64,000 bases of DNA from Tubulanus polymorphus (Eukaryota > Nemertea > Palaeonemertea > Tubulaniformes > Tubulanidae): positions 5,082,278-5,146,277 of the forward strand of contig NC_134030.1 of NCBI RefSeq assembly GCF_964204645.1. Direction: 5' to 3'. The notes beneath the pieces were generated by a model. It ran no database searches. It worked only from the letters and a program-made list of their open reading frames with translations, and was not told the origin of the DNA. Both the position numbers and the translations under genes were made by a program. Shown in pieces: positions 1-11,614 of this stretch (positions are counted from its first letter, which is position 1; every line of letters starts with the position of its first letter).

Positions 1-2025
1 GCTCTGCAGTGGACCGATGTATGTTGAACAGAAGTGCCTATATCGAATATAGAGGGAAAGATGCAACTTGGCTGTACATTACAACTTGGGTGGTCTCTAC
101 CTCACAAGTAGGCAGATCGCTACAGTGAATAGAATCTTCGGAAATTTCGTTTATTCCTGTATTGTTCGGCGTTGATTTGAATAATGACTTTGTATAATCG
201 GCTTCAATACCGAAGTGAAGACTCCGTATTGAGAGAAAAATGACTCGACATTGAGTCGTTTAAACGGGGAGGTTACACGACGATGACGGAATCATCGCAT
301 CCACGATTCATCGCGTCCTCACGTCCTCGATGAGGCATCGGTTTGAAACACCGCCATCACGCGGTCGTTACATTATCATAATAAACATCGTGACACACAA
401 TGTCGTAGTCACAATATTAGTTCTTTATCGAGCGCCAAAAAACTTGATACCTTCACGAACTGAGTACGTGAAAAAATGTACATAGATAGATGGGGAAAAA
501 TTATGTGTTACTTTTTAAATTCTCTTTTCATTCGCATCTGTAGCTATGTAGATATCCACAAAAAATTCAAATATTTCGAAAGGTTTTCTTTATGATTGTT
601 ACATCCTTGCCTCAGTACTAAAAGGTTATCATTTTGTGACGATAGATATTCAGTGTGATATCAGAAAGATCTTCATTTGTATAGTAAATAATATGCAATA
701 ATTTCAAATTTTAAGCTCTACTAAATCGGAGCCATGCTGTGTCAAAGAGAATTCATTGAAATAATGGTGTCAGGCTTTACATGTTGCAGGGTAACCTTTT
801 TAAAGAGTTTACAAGTCCATAGCCAGTCATTGGGATGGTGGATTTTTTGTAATGTGCACACACTAAAGGCATGCAGTTTTAGTCAGGGGTTCTGGGGAGT
901 GCTCCCCTTGATAATCTTATGCAAATTAGATGCGATTTGGAGTGAAAACGGAAGGAACTTTTGCTTCATTTTGCAGGCAGCAATTGAGTGTTAATGGGTG
1001 ACAGATACAGGATGTGTCAATGGGGTCCGGACCCCGCTCAAATCTTAAAATTCCATCCTCAAAAATTGAGGATGCAATATTTTCTGAAAGATCAAAATCT
1101 AGGTTGAAAAACTGAAAATATCAAATTTTGTTGCGGCAATCATTCGAGAAGATCTAAAAAAGACTTGTGTTTATGGAACACAGATTACATTAAACTACAG
1201 AGAAGCTTGCCCAGTGGACACCTCCCTCTCCATTGGCCCTGGATCCGCCCTGGGGGTCAGTGGGTTAAAATACAAGAAATAGAGATCAAAGAGTCGAATT
1301 GTGGTTTTCTACTATGATGAGAATGACATTTCATACAAACACAAGTGAACCACTGGCGCCAAAATAACTAATATATCAATCTTCTGTTTATGTAAACTTT
1401 TGATGACAATCTTTCACCTAATTTGAGAACAAACAAACCATTGTTTTATCATTTTTTTTCAAGTACCTATCCGACACTACTTTCAGGCCTATATAGTACA
1501 TAGTACTAACATCAAAGGTATTCATTCGCGTGTTCTTAGATGCGAATCTGTCAGAATATATACACGTTTCAACTGTTGTTCAACACGGTTGAAAAAGATT
1601 GATCCATTTATTGGACACTGTCACCGTCATTTATGTTACCTTTATTAGAACTCATTAATTATGTAATGATGAATTAACAGCGAGGTGTAAAAGTCTTCAC
1701 GCTAATCAACTCAGTCTAATCGAATCTGTCAAATAATATTTACGCGCGGAGCCGATGTTCTGTTTTGTGAGGGTGGTGAAGGAAGTTATACATATTTCCC
1801 TCCAAGTCTCCAACTGACTCCTCCTGTTCTTGGATTTTTAAAAAAGATTTTAGTACTACGTATATACAATAGGGGGCAATGCTATCAGAGAAGAATCATT
1901 TGATGTGTGTCGCTATGGATGCCAGGTTTGGAGATATGAAAATCTTGATTTAGAGCATAGAATCTCAAGTCATAGTGTCCTAAGATTTTAATGAAAGCGA
2001 CGAAATATTCTCATAATTTACATCA
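1..2025. other. Non-coding stretch without a recognised gene
   Basis: The few open frames here are short, have no splice signals that link them and resemble no family I know. The sequence is AT-rich with scattered poly-T and poly-A tracts. Distal UTR or intron of a gene outside the window cannot be excluded. Confidence 0.5.
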
Positions 2026-2166
2026 GGGCCCAGTTTCACAAAAAAGTTTAACTGAAATTTTTGGTGTAAGTAATTGCCATTGGCATTGGTTACTTCATAT
2101 CTTCAATGAGGACAACAATTCAAACTTAACCGTTTTAGGCTTAAACTTTTTCGTGAAACTGGGCCC
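2026..2166. mobile_element. MITE-like element with GGGCCCAGTTTCAC terminal inverted repeats
   Basis: The left end GGGCCCAGTTTCAC is followed by A/T and AAAAAGTTTA. The right end is its reverse complement with one or two differences, giving inverted repeats of about 25 bp around roughly 90 bp of unique DNA. There is no transposase, so it is non-autonomous. No clean target-site duplication is visible. Related GGGGCCAGTT-ended elements occur near 9,923 and 32,105. Confidence 0.65.
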
Positions 2167-3358
2167 AGGGCTGAGATGTTATTAATTGGGTGATTCATTT
2201 ATTTATCATTAAACGTATTATATACAATGCAACAACCCTTATTTCTTGTTTTTGGTTTCGACTAGTAGCCTAGAACTCTAGGATCTTGCAATTCAACATT
2301 TCATCCTCGAGCAAACATCCAGGTCTTACAACCTCACCTCCAAAAAATTAAGTTCAATAATAGTTAATCAACAATAAATCCTAAAGCTTAGGAAACACAT
2401 TTTCCGGGGCACCATGTACATTTTGTACATTTTATTTTTGATCGCACTCTAATGAAATCTTTGAAAAACATCTGATTATGAACATGTTTGGTAACCTTGA
2501 TTTCATTTTCAAAAAATCCAACAACGCAGTTTGCTAAATTCATCGAAATAGGAATATATGTATATAGAACCCCTCAAAGGTTAATAGAAATATATTTGTT
2601 ATATTTTGTTAAGAAAAGTTTATATTTTCTGTTGTTATGTAAATGTCGTATATAATATATTTTTATAGACTCTCTCCATTTACCATGGAAATGATTGGAA
2701 TGTAAATAAATTCCTAATTCCTAAATCCCTAATTCCTATCCTATCGTTAACTAACTTTGAAAGAATTAGAGCCGCATACTCGAATCAGGAATAAAGCCCT
2801 GTAGTCAATCATTGTATTACTCGCTGAATGCGTCATTCATTTTTGAAGATTATCTCATACCGTGGAATATCAATTCACTGCTGCTATCAGCAATCTGAAT
2901 CCTAAAAATATCCTCTCAACATCTTGAGCCGTGTACGCCATTAAGATTACCTATTGTGTAACGTCTATAAAAAACTCTACCGATTCAATTGATATCCTTG
3001 CGCAAACCGCAAATACAACAAACTCTATGAGGATCAGAAAATATAAAAATATGTTTCAAACATATACAGTCACCATATTTTTCTATCGAACATAAGAAAA
3101 ACTACTGGAATGGTTTGGAGGAGGCACTCACACATGTTAGCAACAACATGATTTTTTTGTATAAGTTAGGAACCCGAATTCTGTTTGAATGATGAGTATT
3201 AGCCCAGTATTGGGATTCCTTTAGGGTCAGCGAGGGTTGAATTTGAGTTTGGAGTCTGTGAAGAATCTAGATCCAGGATAATAAGGGGAGCCATAACAAT
3301 CTTTGCAGACATCCCATCACAAACAACAGCAACACAAAATGGAGTGAATAGATTTGAC

Positions 3359-3799
3359 GATGAATTTGAACTGGCGAGGATTGTTTGAACGCAATGAATT
3401 TGAACTGGAGAGGATTGTTTGAACGCAATGAATTTGAACTGGAGAGGATTGTTTGAACGCGATGAATTTGAACTGGAGAGGATTGTTTGAACTCGATGAA
3501 TTTGAACTGGAGAGGATTGTTTGAACGCGATGAATTTGAACTGGAGAGGATTGTTTGAACGCGATGAATTTGAACTGGAGAGGATTGTTTGAACGCGATG
3601 AATTTGAACTGGAGAGGATTGTTTGAACGCGATGAATTTGAACTGGAGAGGATTGTTTGAACGCGATGAATTTGAACTGGAGAGGATTGTTTGAACGCGA
3701 TGAATTTGAACTGGAGAGGATTGTTTGAACGCAATGAATTTGAACTGGAGAGGATTGTTTGAACGCGATGAATTTGAACTGGAGGATTGTTTGAACGCG
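3359..3799. repeat. 34-bp minisatellite, 13 copies
   Basis: The unit TGAATTTGAACTGGAGAGGA followed by TTGTTTGAACGCRA begins at 3361, 3395, 3429 and every 34 bases to 3769, giving 13 tandem copies. Copies differ at one or two sites: GCAA, GCGA or CTCGA at the junction, GGCGAGG in the first copy, and a 2-base deletion in the last. Since 34 is not a multiple of three, any frame through the array cycles through all three. The minus strand has no stop in any of them, so the long overlapping minus-strand frames here are a repeat artefact until a transcript is shown. Confidence 0.95.
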
Positions 3800-4940
3800 G
3801 AGAACAGCGAGCCCCGGTACCGATGGTAAACTGTACCCCATATTGCGCCAACATCTTCAGATGTGTTTACTAACCAAACAATTCGAGTTGATTTAAGAAC
3901 CAAATCCCGACAGTGGTTCTATGATGAAATGTACTACTTCACCCCAGGGTATAGTAACAAATGTTTCACATATATCGTTTCCTTTCCGATGATCATCATA
4001 AACTTCAAACGTTTACAATATTTGAAAAAATGATAATTGGGCAGGTTCCCTACCTTCAAATCTGAAAATACAATGAACAAGACCTGCTACAGGACCATCT
4101 TCCTTACGATCAAGATAATTGAAATAACTATGAAGCATTTTACAAGTATTCATGGGTGATTCTTTAATTTTCCCAAATGGAAATGGGACCTTCGTAAAAG
4201 TGAACATACAATCGCACAACAGGGATGTCAACATTTTAGTGGTGACTGATTGATTGATTGATAAAGAGATTTTCATGAAAAACTGCTGAAGAAAACGTTG
4301 ACTTTGAGCAAGCAATTGACATCCGAGAACTAAATGAAGTGTTAAATGAATTTATCAAATATTTTCAAATAATATTTTGAAATTCCCAAGTTTGTCCCGA
4401 TTTCGAGGAACCACGTGGATGAAGGGACCAAACTGTGGCTAAACTACTAGAGATGCTCTCTCCGGCTCAGGATCAGTGAATACTGGCAGAAAGAAACCTG
4501 TTCGTTTCCGAACAGACGGAAAAATTAACTTCACGCCTGAAATGAGAACGAGTATTTTCACGCTAGATTCGTTTAGAAGTCTGTGAGTACACATTCAGCT
4601 CCGTCCCGCACGTATACGTGGTTTAACTACATCTAATTAACGAAGAAATTGCTGAGAAAAAACAACTCGGCGAGTTATTTTAACGTTCTCATGTATCGGA
4701 ACGAGCTTCAAACCGAAACATCAAATGAGAGTTGACTCAAAATCAATATATCAATTAATAAATCTTCATGGAGATAGTAGGAGCCTGCTAATGGGGTTAG
4801 TTAAAACTAGGTGAACTGATTATTCAAAACTAGATGAGCACATCTACACAGAGTTTCCAAGATGTGGCGCTTACAAAGAAGAAACCAATGAAAATAAAAT
4901 AGTTCCGAAGTTCTTAACTTTAATAAAACGCGTAGATAAT
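3800..4940. other. Non-coding stretch with one weak minus-strand open segment
   Basis: A minus-strand open segment at 4013-4315 has a possible acceptor near 4285 and a possible donor near 4050. It resembles no family I know, and its phase does not join to the candidate exon at 5221-5272 (a stop appears soon after). Nothing else is recognisable. Confidence 0.35.
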
Positions 4941-5186
4941 CAGGGTGGCCACTTTTATTTGACTTATAATGTTGTTTTCCCTGACTTGATCTGCTAAGAA
5001 TCTGATCAAATACAAGGCACAAATGGAAACTGTTTGATTATACGCACAATATAACTCAAATAATCTTAACAAATATCCCAGACTTTACCCTGATTTTAAG
5101 CTTTTTTAGAAAATTCCCTGACTTTTTTTTGAGAAAATAAAATTCCCTGATTTTTCCCTGATTTCCAGGTAAGTGGCGCCACCCTG
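4941..5186. mobile_element. Dispersed hAT-like MITE, copy A
   Basis: It starts CAGGGTGGCCACTT and ends AAGTGGCGCCACCCTG, which form inverted termini. The interior repeats CCCTGA motifs and contains TTCCCTGACTTGATCTGCTA. The same interior and ends recur at 9,242-9,457 and, more diverged, at about 56,840-57,072. A CAGGG terminus is typical of hAT elements, but the expected 8-bp target duplication is not clean here, so the superfamily is an inference. Confidence 0.6.
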
Positions 5187-5220
5187 TTGTGATTTTGAAC
5201 AAAATGATTTTAGTACTTAC

Positions 5221-5272
5221 CCTGGTAGATAGTAGGATTACTTCCTTCAGATACATCATCAACAGAGGCCAT
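5221..5272 (-). CDS. Candidate coding exon starting at an ATG (orphan)
   Basis: On the minus strand an acceptor (GATTGCAG) is followed at once by ATG. Seventeen open codons begin MASVDDVSEGSNPTIYQ, and a strong donor (CAGG then GTAAGTA) follows. The segment looks like the first coding exon of a minus-strand gene, ending in phase 1. I could not find a compatible next exon between 1 and 5,000. The product is not recognised, and chance occurrence is possible. Confidence 0.3.
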
Positions 5273-8200
5273 CTGCAATCAACAAATACAAAATCAGAAT
5301 GCAATCACCATCACATCAGTCTTTGATGGTAATGAATGTTAGGGGCCTATGTAGTCAGAAATCCATGAAATCATTCTCTAGACAAAAGGTTTATCACATT
5401 TTTACAACTATCACTCCTCTCTTTTTGCTAGGCCTATGGCCTATGGCATACACATCTGTTGTTTAATCTGTATCCAATGATCTCATGGATTGATCAGAGG
5501 CAAGAAACTTCTCTAAACATAATAAACAAATAGATAACACGAGATACAACACCATGAACATTTTAGATAGGTTAATTGACCTTTTAGGTGATGAGGCAAA
5601 AGCTAGATTTTCTTCACCATTTAGGCACTTGCTCATTTTTGACTGATCAACAAAACAGCTGCCTCGATCACAAAAAAAACTAAAACTGTTTCAATCAAAC
5701 TATATCGACATTCTTGTAATTTCAGTCACTTATTTGAATGCCAATTATATTTCTTATGATATGTGGCTTTGAACCTAGAATCGGGGAAGAGAATAATGGG
5801 TGATTTAATATTTCCATATCTCGCGAGATAATAATCATTGTAAAACACTAGCTTAGTTTTATAGATACACAATGATCGAAACTCTAAAAGATGTATCCTA
5901 ATTTGTCATGTTTAGCGACGAGAAAGGCTGATAAGATGATTTAATTGACTTACCTAATGAGCAAAAATGAACTATCATCCAGTGAAGGCAGTGCAACAAC
6001 ACTGTATCACTCAGTATACACAGTGGGACTTCTTCGGTGCAAGTTTGTCAGAGATGCAGGCAGGATTGTGAGGCACCTGACGGGGACATTCAACCTCAGA
6101 CTACACACTGCTGAAAAACCTCGAGCTAAAAAACAGACCACAAAAAATGTGAAACCTTTACCAGATTTGTAGTGCACCTCGTTGAAAAGTGAAAACGCAG
6201 CGAAAATCTAATTCTAAGTCCAAGTCTTATACAGATTTTCAAAAAATTACTTTAAGCAACACGAATATTATCACTTCTTATCCGGTTCGGCTCGTCGTAG
6301 AAAACTGGCATGAATTCCGAATTAACGAAATCATTTAAGAATAGCGAGAAATATACTTTCATGGAAGACCGATTCACTTAAGAGGCAAACTCAATTTACA
6401 ACTTCTGGCAATAGCATCGATAAAAACTACATCACAATCTTCATTCATTCGATAACAGAAAGAAACAGTGTAAAATAGAGCGACCACCAGATATATTATG
6501 TTAATTAAATCGTTTCCTCAACGCGTGATGCCGCGTTCAAACTATTTATTTCGTTGTTGATCTATTGTGGGGCGATTTGTAAAACGCGAGAAACGGCTAT
6601 TAAATTTTGATACGAAGACGGAGCATCTCTCAGTCGGGAACAACGTCTTTGAATTCTCGCCGCGACGCTATTGCGGTCGGACGCTGTCATTCATGTCTAC
6701 GGGGATGGGGAATGCGATAATTAAAGATTTCGCGCCGAAATCTGAAGAATCTTACTATTATATAACAAATACGTTATAATGGCTGAATAACAGTGGATTC
6801 TATAGATGACTTGTTTGCTTGTTGAGTAATGCCTGGCAGTTGATAAAACTGTTTCTTCTATGGAGAATCGTGGATGAAATTGAAACTTCTGAAAGAGGTT
6901 TTAACCGAAAACAAGAATCAATCTTTTTCCCAAGATGTGTCTCAGATCTATTACCAACTCTGGTTGCAATAAGGGGGATTATTTCTGAAGGCCTAGCAGC
7001 CCAAAGAGAAACTAGATTTTGTGCAAATTTCTTCAAGTATTCGTATTTAGTCTCCATTAACCAGGACATGACTATATATTCCTTTGAGTTCGAAAATTCT
7101 AAAATCAGCATCTGTTGACTGGATTTTTTAATATACGCAAAAAACCAGTAAAATTCCTGGACCCCACTAAAAAAACGTCTCATTGTAACAAAATCTATGT
7201 TAACAGTCCTTTGAAAATATTTCCCAGTTTGTGGATGCATTGTGGAAATCGCCGATTGAATGGGACTTAACCGAGTTACAAATTTGTAAAAGCATTTTGA
7301 TGTACATGATACAGTCAATGAAGAATAGCTGGTTAAACATGCTTAAAATAACACATCAGGGTCTGATGACTGGATAACCCTCAAAGTGCAATCTACCTCA
7401 CTGGGATATTATATAACTATTTTTGAATTGTTGTTAAATAAGAAAACCAGTTTGTCCGATTTGGAATAATCAGACTGAATTATTCCAAGGTCCCAGTTAG
7501 ACAAAGTTTGCAAATATACATCTCAATATACCACAGGGGTTTGTACGTATGTGAAGTTTTTGGGGTGAACTGTAGCTTAGATCAGCCAGTATCCCTGGTA
7601 CTTCTGGGATAGCCTATAGGTACTGGAGGATCTATAAGCTTCATTTCACCTCCAAACTTCAAACACGAGCCCCTGTGCAATATACAAATCAAAGGTGGGA
7701 GTTCAACACCTTCTCCTTGAAACAAGTCCTACAGTTCCAGTTATGAGTTTAATTATTCTCCCATTGAAATTAATTCTTTTATTATCAATTAACAGTTAAA
7801 AATACAATGACAGGCCCTATAATTTGAATCTATTAATTTAACAATGAGCTAAAGCCCTTGGCCTTAAATTAATTCATTGACTATTTAGCCAGGCCCGAGT
7901 GCACTGCTGATTCATAGCTAATCAATTAAATTTTAAAAAGATTTAGGTGTCAACTGGCTCTGTTAGAGTGTTAGCAGGTTAGGGTTGAAGTTTTATCACT
8001 TCTAACTAGTTTTACTTTTGAGTTTTGCTACCGGTGAAGGCGAAAAGGAGCTTAATCAAAACTCGTGTATTAGAAGTCATTCATTAAATGAGTTTGTGAT
8101 TGACAACCAGCCTTACCATGATTGTTTTTTTCACAGCCAGTCACACCCAGCGGAGCAGCTTGTCGGATCGAAAAGACACACACGTGTCAATGGCTGTTTT

Positions 8201-8303
8201 TGTATTCAGGGATATAATTACATATTGGACGGCTGCTCCTCCATAGAACCTAGAGGCCTATTGTATAGACTGGTTGCCTATCCCATTGATATCTGAGATC
8301 GGT
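5273..8303. other. Non-coding stretch, no gene recognised
   Basis: Open frames of 60-170 codons exist on both strands. The longest, at 6,800-7,318 minus, overlaps one of 99 codons on the plus strand. None shows family similarity or a convincing exon structure. Confidence 0.45.
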
Positions 8304-8372
8304 AACCAGTCTAATCTATTGTAATAATTTTGATAATTATTATCAAAATTATTACAATAGATTAGACTGGTT
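8304..8372. repeat. Perfect 32-bp inverted repeat (hairpin)
   Basis: The left arm 8304-8335 (starting AACCAGTCTAATCTATTG) and right arm 8341-8372 are exact reverse complements around a 5-base loop ATTAT. A second AT-only palindrome, two 12-base arms around one base, follows immediately at about 8373-8397. The position is 0.4 kb past the MRPL45 stop. It could be the collapsed end of a transposon or a cruciform-forming AT tract. Confidence 0.9.
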
Positions 8373-8664
8373 AATATTATTATTAAATAATAATATTCAT
8401 ATATATACGAAAATCCACTGTAAGATGTAGTACAAGCATATACAAAATATTGTAAAATGAGACGCTGGATGAGTGGTGGAGTAAAAGATAAAATACTTGG
8501 CTTGCCACAACACTATTTTCAATACAGCTAGATAGAGGCTCAGCTCGAAGTTCAAAATCCTTAATCGATTTGAAATATTAAATTTGTTGAGAAACCTGTG
8601 CCTTGAACAACATTCCTTCAGCTCGAACAAAATCAAATACAAGTCCTTCATTACTAATCAGCCT

Positions 8665-8670
8665 TTTATT
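8665..8670 (-). terminator. MRPL45 poly(A) signal
   Basis: AATAAA on the minus strand, about 127 bases past the MRPL45 stop codon, with no better signal closer. Confidence 0.55.
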
Positions 8671-8796
8671 CTCCATTTATCAGTTACAACAAATCACAAA
8701 CATTACATTCATTTTAGTAACGACCTGCACATTTAACAAACGCTAAGATTTACAAAGTCTCTGGCAGTTATAGAGAAAACTAGTCTCCGGGATAAT

Positions 8797-11341
8797 CTAA
8801 GCACCTGCCAGGGCTGGTGTCGTCCCAGAATCTGGCACATCTTTCACAACGACATCGGCTTCTTTAACTGCAGCCTCCTCGTCATCGTCCGGTAAGATTT
8901 CGGGTAATTGCGGTTTACGGAACGTGTTACGAACATTGTCTCTAGGCGGCATCCATTCCGGTATGATTTTACCGTGAATTCTCCACACGCCGTATTCATC
9001 GGATAAATGTTTCTCAAACACGACGTACTCGAGAACGTCGCGTACGGCGCTCTCACTTCCGAACATCAGGCGTCCGAATCGGTCATAAATCGCTAAAGTC
9101 TACAATGACAAAAAAGATGAAATCATGAATATGAGTTCACTGGTGACACGGATACTTTCATAACACAGTCAACCCCTCATATATCATCATCCCAGGTTTT
9201 GTATTTTGTCCTGTTAATTGTTTCTTGGAAGTAGCCAAAATCAGGGTTGCAACTGTCATTTAACTTGCTTCTCCCCCCTGAATATTCCCTGAAATGCACT
9301 TTGTTTTCCCTGACTTGATCTGCTAAGAATCCAATCAATTAACAGTCAAATAAGAAAGACACTGACGGAAACTATCAATTTTTCGTGCGATCCCCTGACT
9401 TTAGGCTTTTTTACAAAATTCCCTACTCACTGAATTTCCAGGTAAGTGGTCTCCCTGTTTTATAAAACAGTCAACCCCAGATAAACTGCCCCTAAAAACC
9501 CCTGATCTACAACCAAAATCTTATATAACTGTGTCTGATGTGGATGGTATATCGAAGGTTGACTGTAAAGAAAACGAGAATTCTAAATTACCTGTCTGGT
9601 ATGCAATCTAACTGTCACCTGCGCGAACAAATTCTCCTTACTCATCACATCCTGAGTGTTTGCTTGTACAACTCGAGGTGGTTCAACTGTATCAATAAAT
9701 TTCCAACGCATCGTTTTCAAATCGAGTTTTTCTGTCATCTCCTAAAAACATATAAAAAATCAGTATAAATAGTATTCTATTCTGTCTCCAAAATCCACAA
9801 AATTCAGGCATTGCACACCACACTTACCGGATAAGCTTTCTCCGTGACAAGATCATGCAGTTCAAACTCATTGTTCTTGTAACTGGAATCAAAATGAATC
9901 CATGCAAGAATGATAGAATTCAGGGGCCAGTTTCTCATAAGTTGGTAAAAGTTGACCAGTAGATCACTCACATAGCAACAATTAAGATTGATATTGTGAT
10001 ACTCTTCAACCAACTTTTGAACCAACTGACCAGAAAATTGTAATATTCTCTTCGAGTTGATAAAGCTTTTTACAAAACATGGAATGCATCTGCTTGGACT
10101 GACACACTACTTACTCTTGAAGAAGTTCGTGCACTTTTCGAAAACTTTCCTGCGCAAATTCAGCGAAGTCTCGAGAATTGAAGTCATCGTCATACTGCTT
10201 GATTTTTCTGATTGCCAGTATGGATTTACCTTTCTTCTCGACTTGTGTGTAACGTTGTTTGACGCCCTGAAGAAAATTAAACATCATTGATAATTTTAGA
10301 CATTGAATACATTAATCCATAGTTGAGAGTTTGAATTGCGATGATTAACTGGTACTGACCGGTACAGATATGAGAGACTGTCGGCCATCACCTTCCGGAG
10401 GAGCGTACGGCTTATTTATTTCATCTAGAAAATATTCCATGAAATGTAATAAGACATCGAAAAAAATGTCACATTCGCAGAACAGATTTCAATGAAAATT
10501 CTTCAGCTGAAGTCAGATATAAGTACTTTGCAAACTGATATTATTGGATCATTTAAGTAAACTACATGGTCACAACAGAGATCGAATTGTTATATAATTT
10601 TTTGACAATACCAATCGAATATAGTTATTGTAAGCAGTCTTATAGTATTAGGAAATTTAATACACATTAATCTTTGGCGAACATAATTTTGCTCTCGATG
10701 TGGTCAAGCCCTAAGGAAGGATTCAAATAAAGGGTTAGGATATGGTGAGGTTCTGCACTATTTTCGACTTATATGTGACTTAGGCCAATGCTTCATATAA
10801 CAGCAACGTACTGGAGCAACTGATATTAATCGGACGTTCTTGGAAAGTGCGAGGAGGTAAAATTCCCTTCTTTTTCATCTCGGAACGTTGTTCTTCCATC
10901 GACATGTTTCGTTGTTTTCGTTGATCATCCGTATTCGGTAAATTCATCTTGAACACTTTGGCTCGGCGCTCCCTTCTCCATTTTATGTTCAATTTACGGT
11001 TGTGCTTTTCACGAATCTGTTGCTGTTGCACCAGAGCAGGAACGACGACTACAGTTTGACCTGGTACAATCAATCGGTTAGTGGAACGCAATGAGAACTG
11101 AAAATGAAATCGAGTATAACATATTGCCGTGATTGTGTGGTGGCAGGACCTTTAAATGGAAATTGTCTTTTTTGTAACTTAACAAGATTTTTGTCCGATT
11201 CATATTTCTAAAAAAAGAATCCCAAATCGATAATTGAGAAATATCTATTCATGATTCACGCAAGATATCAATCAGTAGTGAAATATTTACCTGAAATTTT
11301 GATAAAAACGACGCCGCCGGTCGAAACATAGAGGCTGCCAT
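8797..11341 (-). CDS. MRPL45: Mitochondrial large ribosomal subunit protein mL45
   Basis: Nuclear-encoded mitoribosome protein with a Tim44-like domain that sits at the peptide exit tunnel and anchors the ribosome to the inner membrane (known for the family). Seven exons in transcript order: 11341-11291, 11097-10812, 10424-10360, 10266-10115, 9882-9828, 9741-9592, 9099-8797. All junctions are GT-AG and phases agree, giving 353 codons; the human protein is about 306 residues. Recognition rests on PYAPPEGDGR in exon 3, the KIKQYDDDF region, LAIYDRFGRLM and VLEYVVFEKHL followed by GVWRIHGKIIPEW. The first 17 residues (MAASMFRPAASFLSKF) are basic and hydroxyl-rich like a mitochondrial presequence. 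It lies head to head with MRPL37. Confidence 0.94.
9242..9457. mobile_element. Dispersed hAT-like MITE, copy B
   Basis: It shares the internal TTCCCTGACTTGATCTGCTA block and the TTTCCAGGTAAGTGG...CCCTG end with the copy at 4,941. It sits in the intron between the last two MRPL45 exons. It contains a GGTAAGT donor-like string but no coding potential. Confidence 0.55.
9923..10033. mobile_element. GGGGCCAGTT-type MITE in an MRPL45 intron
   Basis: The left end GGGGCCAGTTTCTCATAAG with GTTGGTAAAAGTTGAC is mirrored at the right by the complement of CTGGTCAGTTGGTTCAAAAG with TTGGTTGAAG. The inverted repeats are imperfect, about 30 bp. The element fills much of the intron between exons at 10,115 and 9,882. 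Confidence 0.5.
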
Positions 11342-11614
11342 CTTAGTTGTGTATAAATGCCGGTATTTGGACTTCAAGTCAATTTACGATTTGTAGTGTT
11401 TCCAGAGTGGTTCAAATATCAACCGTCCAGTGCTGCCCCTATATACAACACTAGCGGCGAATGTGTTAACTAAGTCACCACTCGCGTGCCGGTGTCTCTA
11501 CTGACTGTGGCATGCGAGTACATTCGGTTACCGCAAGCCAGTGGAGCAACTTTCTACTTCCGTTTTTCAGAATTTTACCATTTTTCACGATAATTCTCCC
11601 CTAAAAGCAGCGCG
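11342..11614. promoter_or_regulatory. Bidirectional promoter of MRPL45 and MRPL37
   Basis: Only 273 bases separate the two divergent start codons, so both 5' UTRs and the core promoters must fit here unless upstream non-coding exons exist. No TATA box is evident on either side. The central part (about 11,470-11,530) is less AT-rich and carries GGCATGCGAG, a partial NRF-1-like palindrome. The shared-regulation role is inferred from geometry. Confidence 0.7.

Noticed and set aside
3199-3903. Three overlapping minus-strand frames of 174-234 codons
   Set aside because: They are one 34-bp tandem repeat read in three phases, without family similarity or splice support.
6800-7318. 172-codon minus-strand frame overlapping a 99-codon plus-strand frame
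   Set aside because: Neither resembles a known protein or has a convincing exon context, and both occur in AT-rich non-coding sequence.
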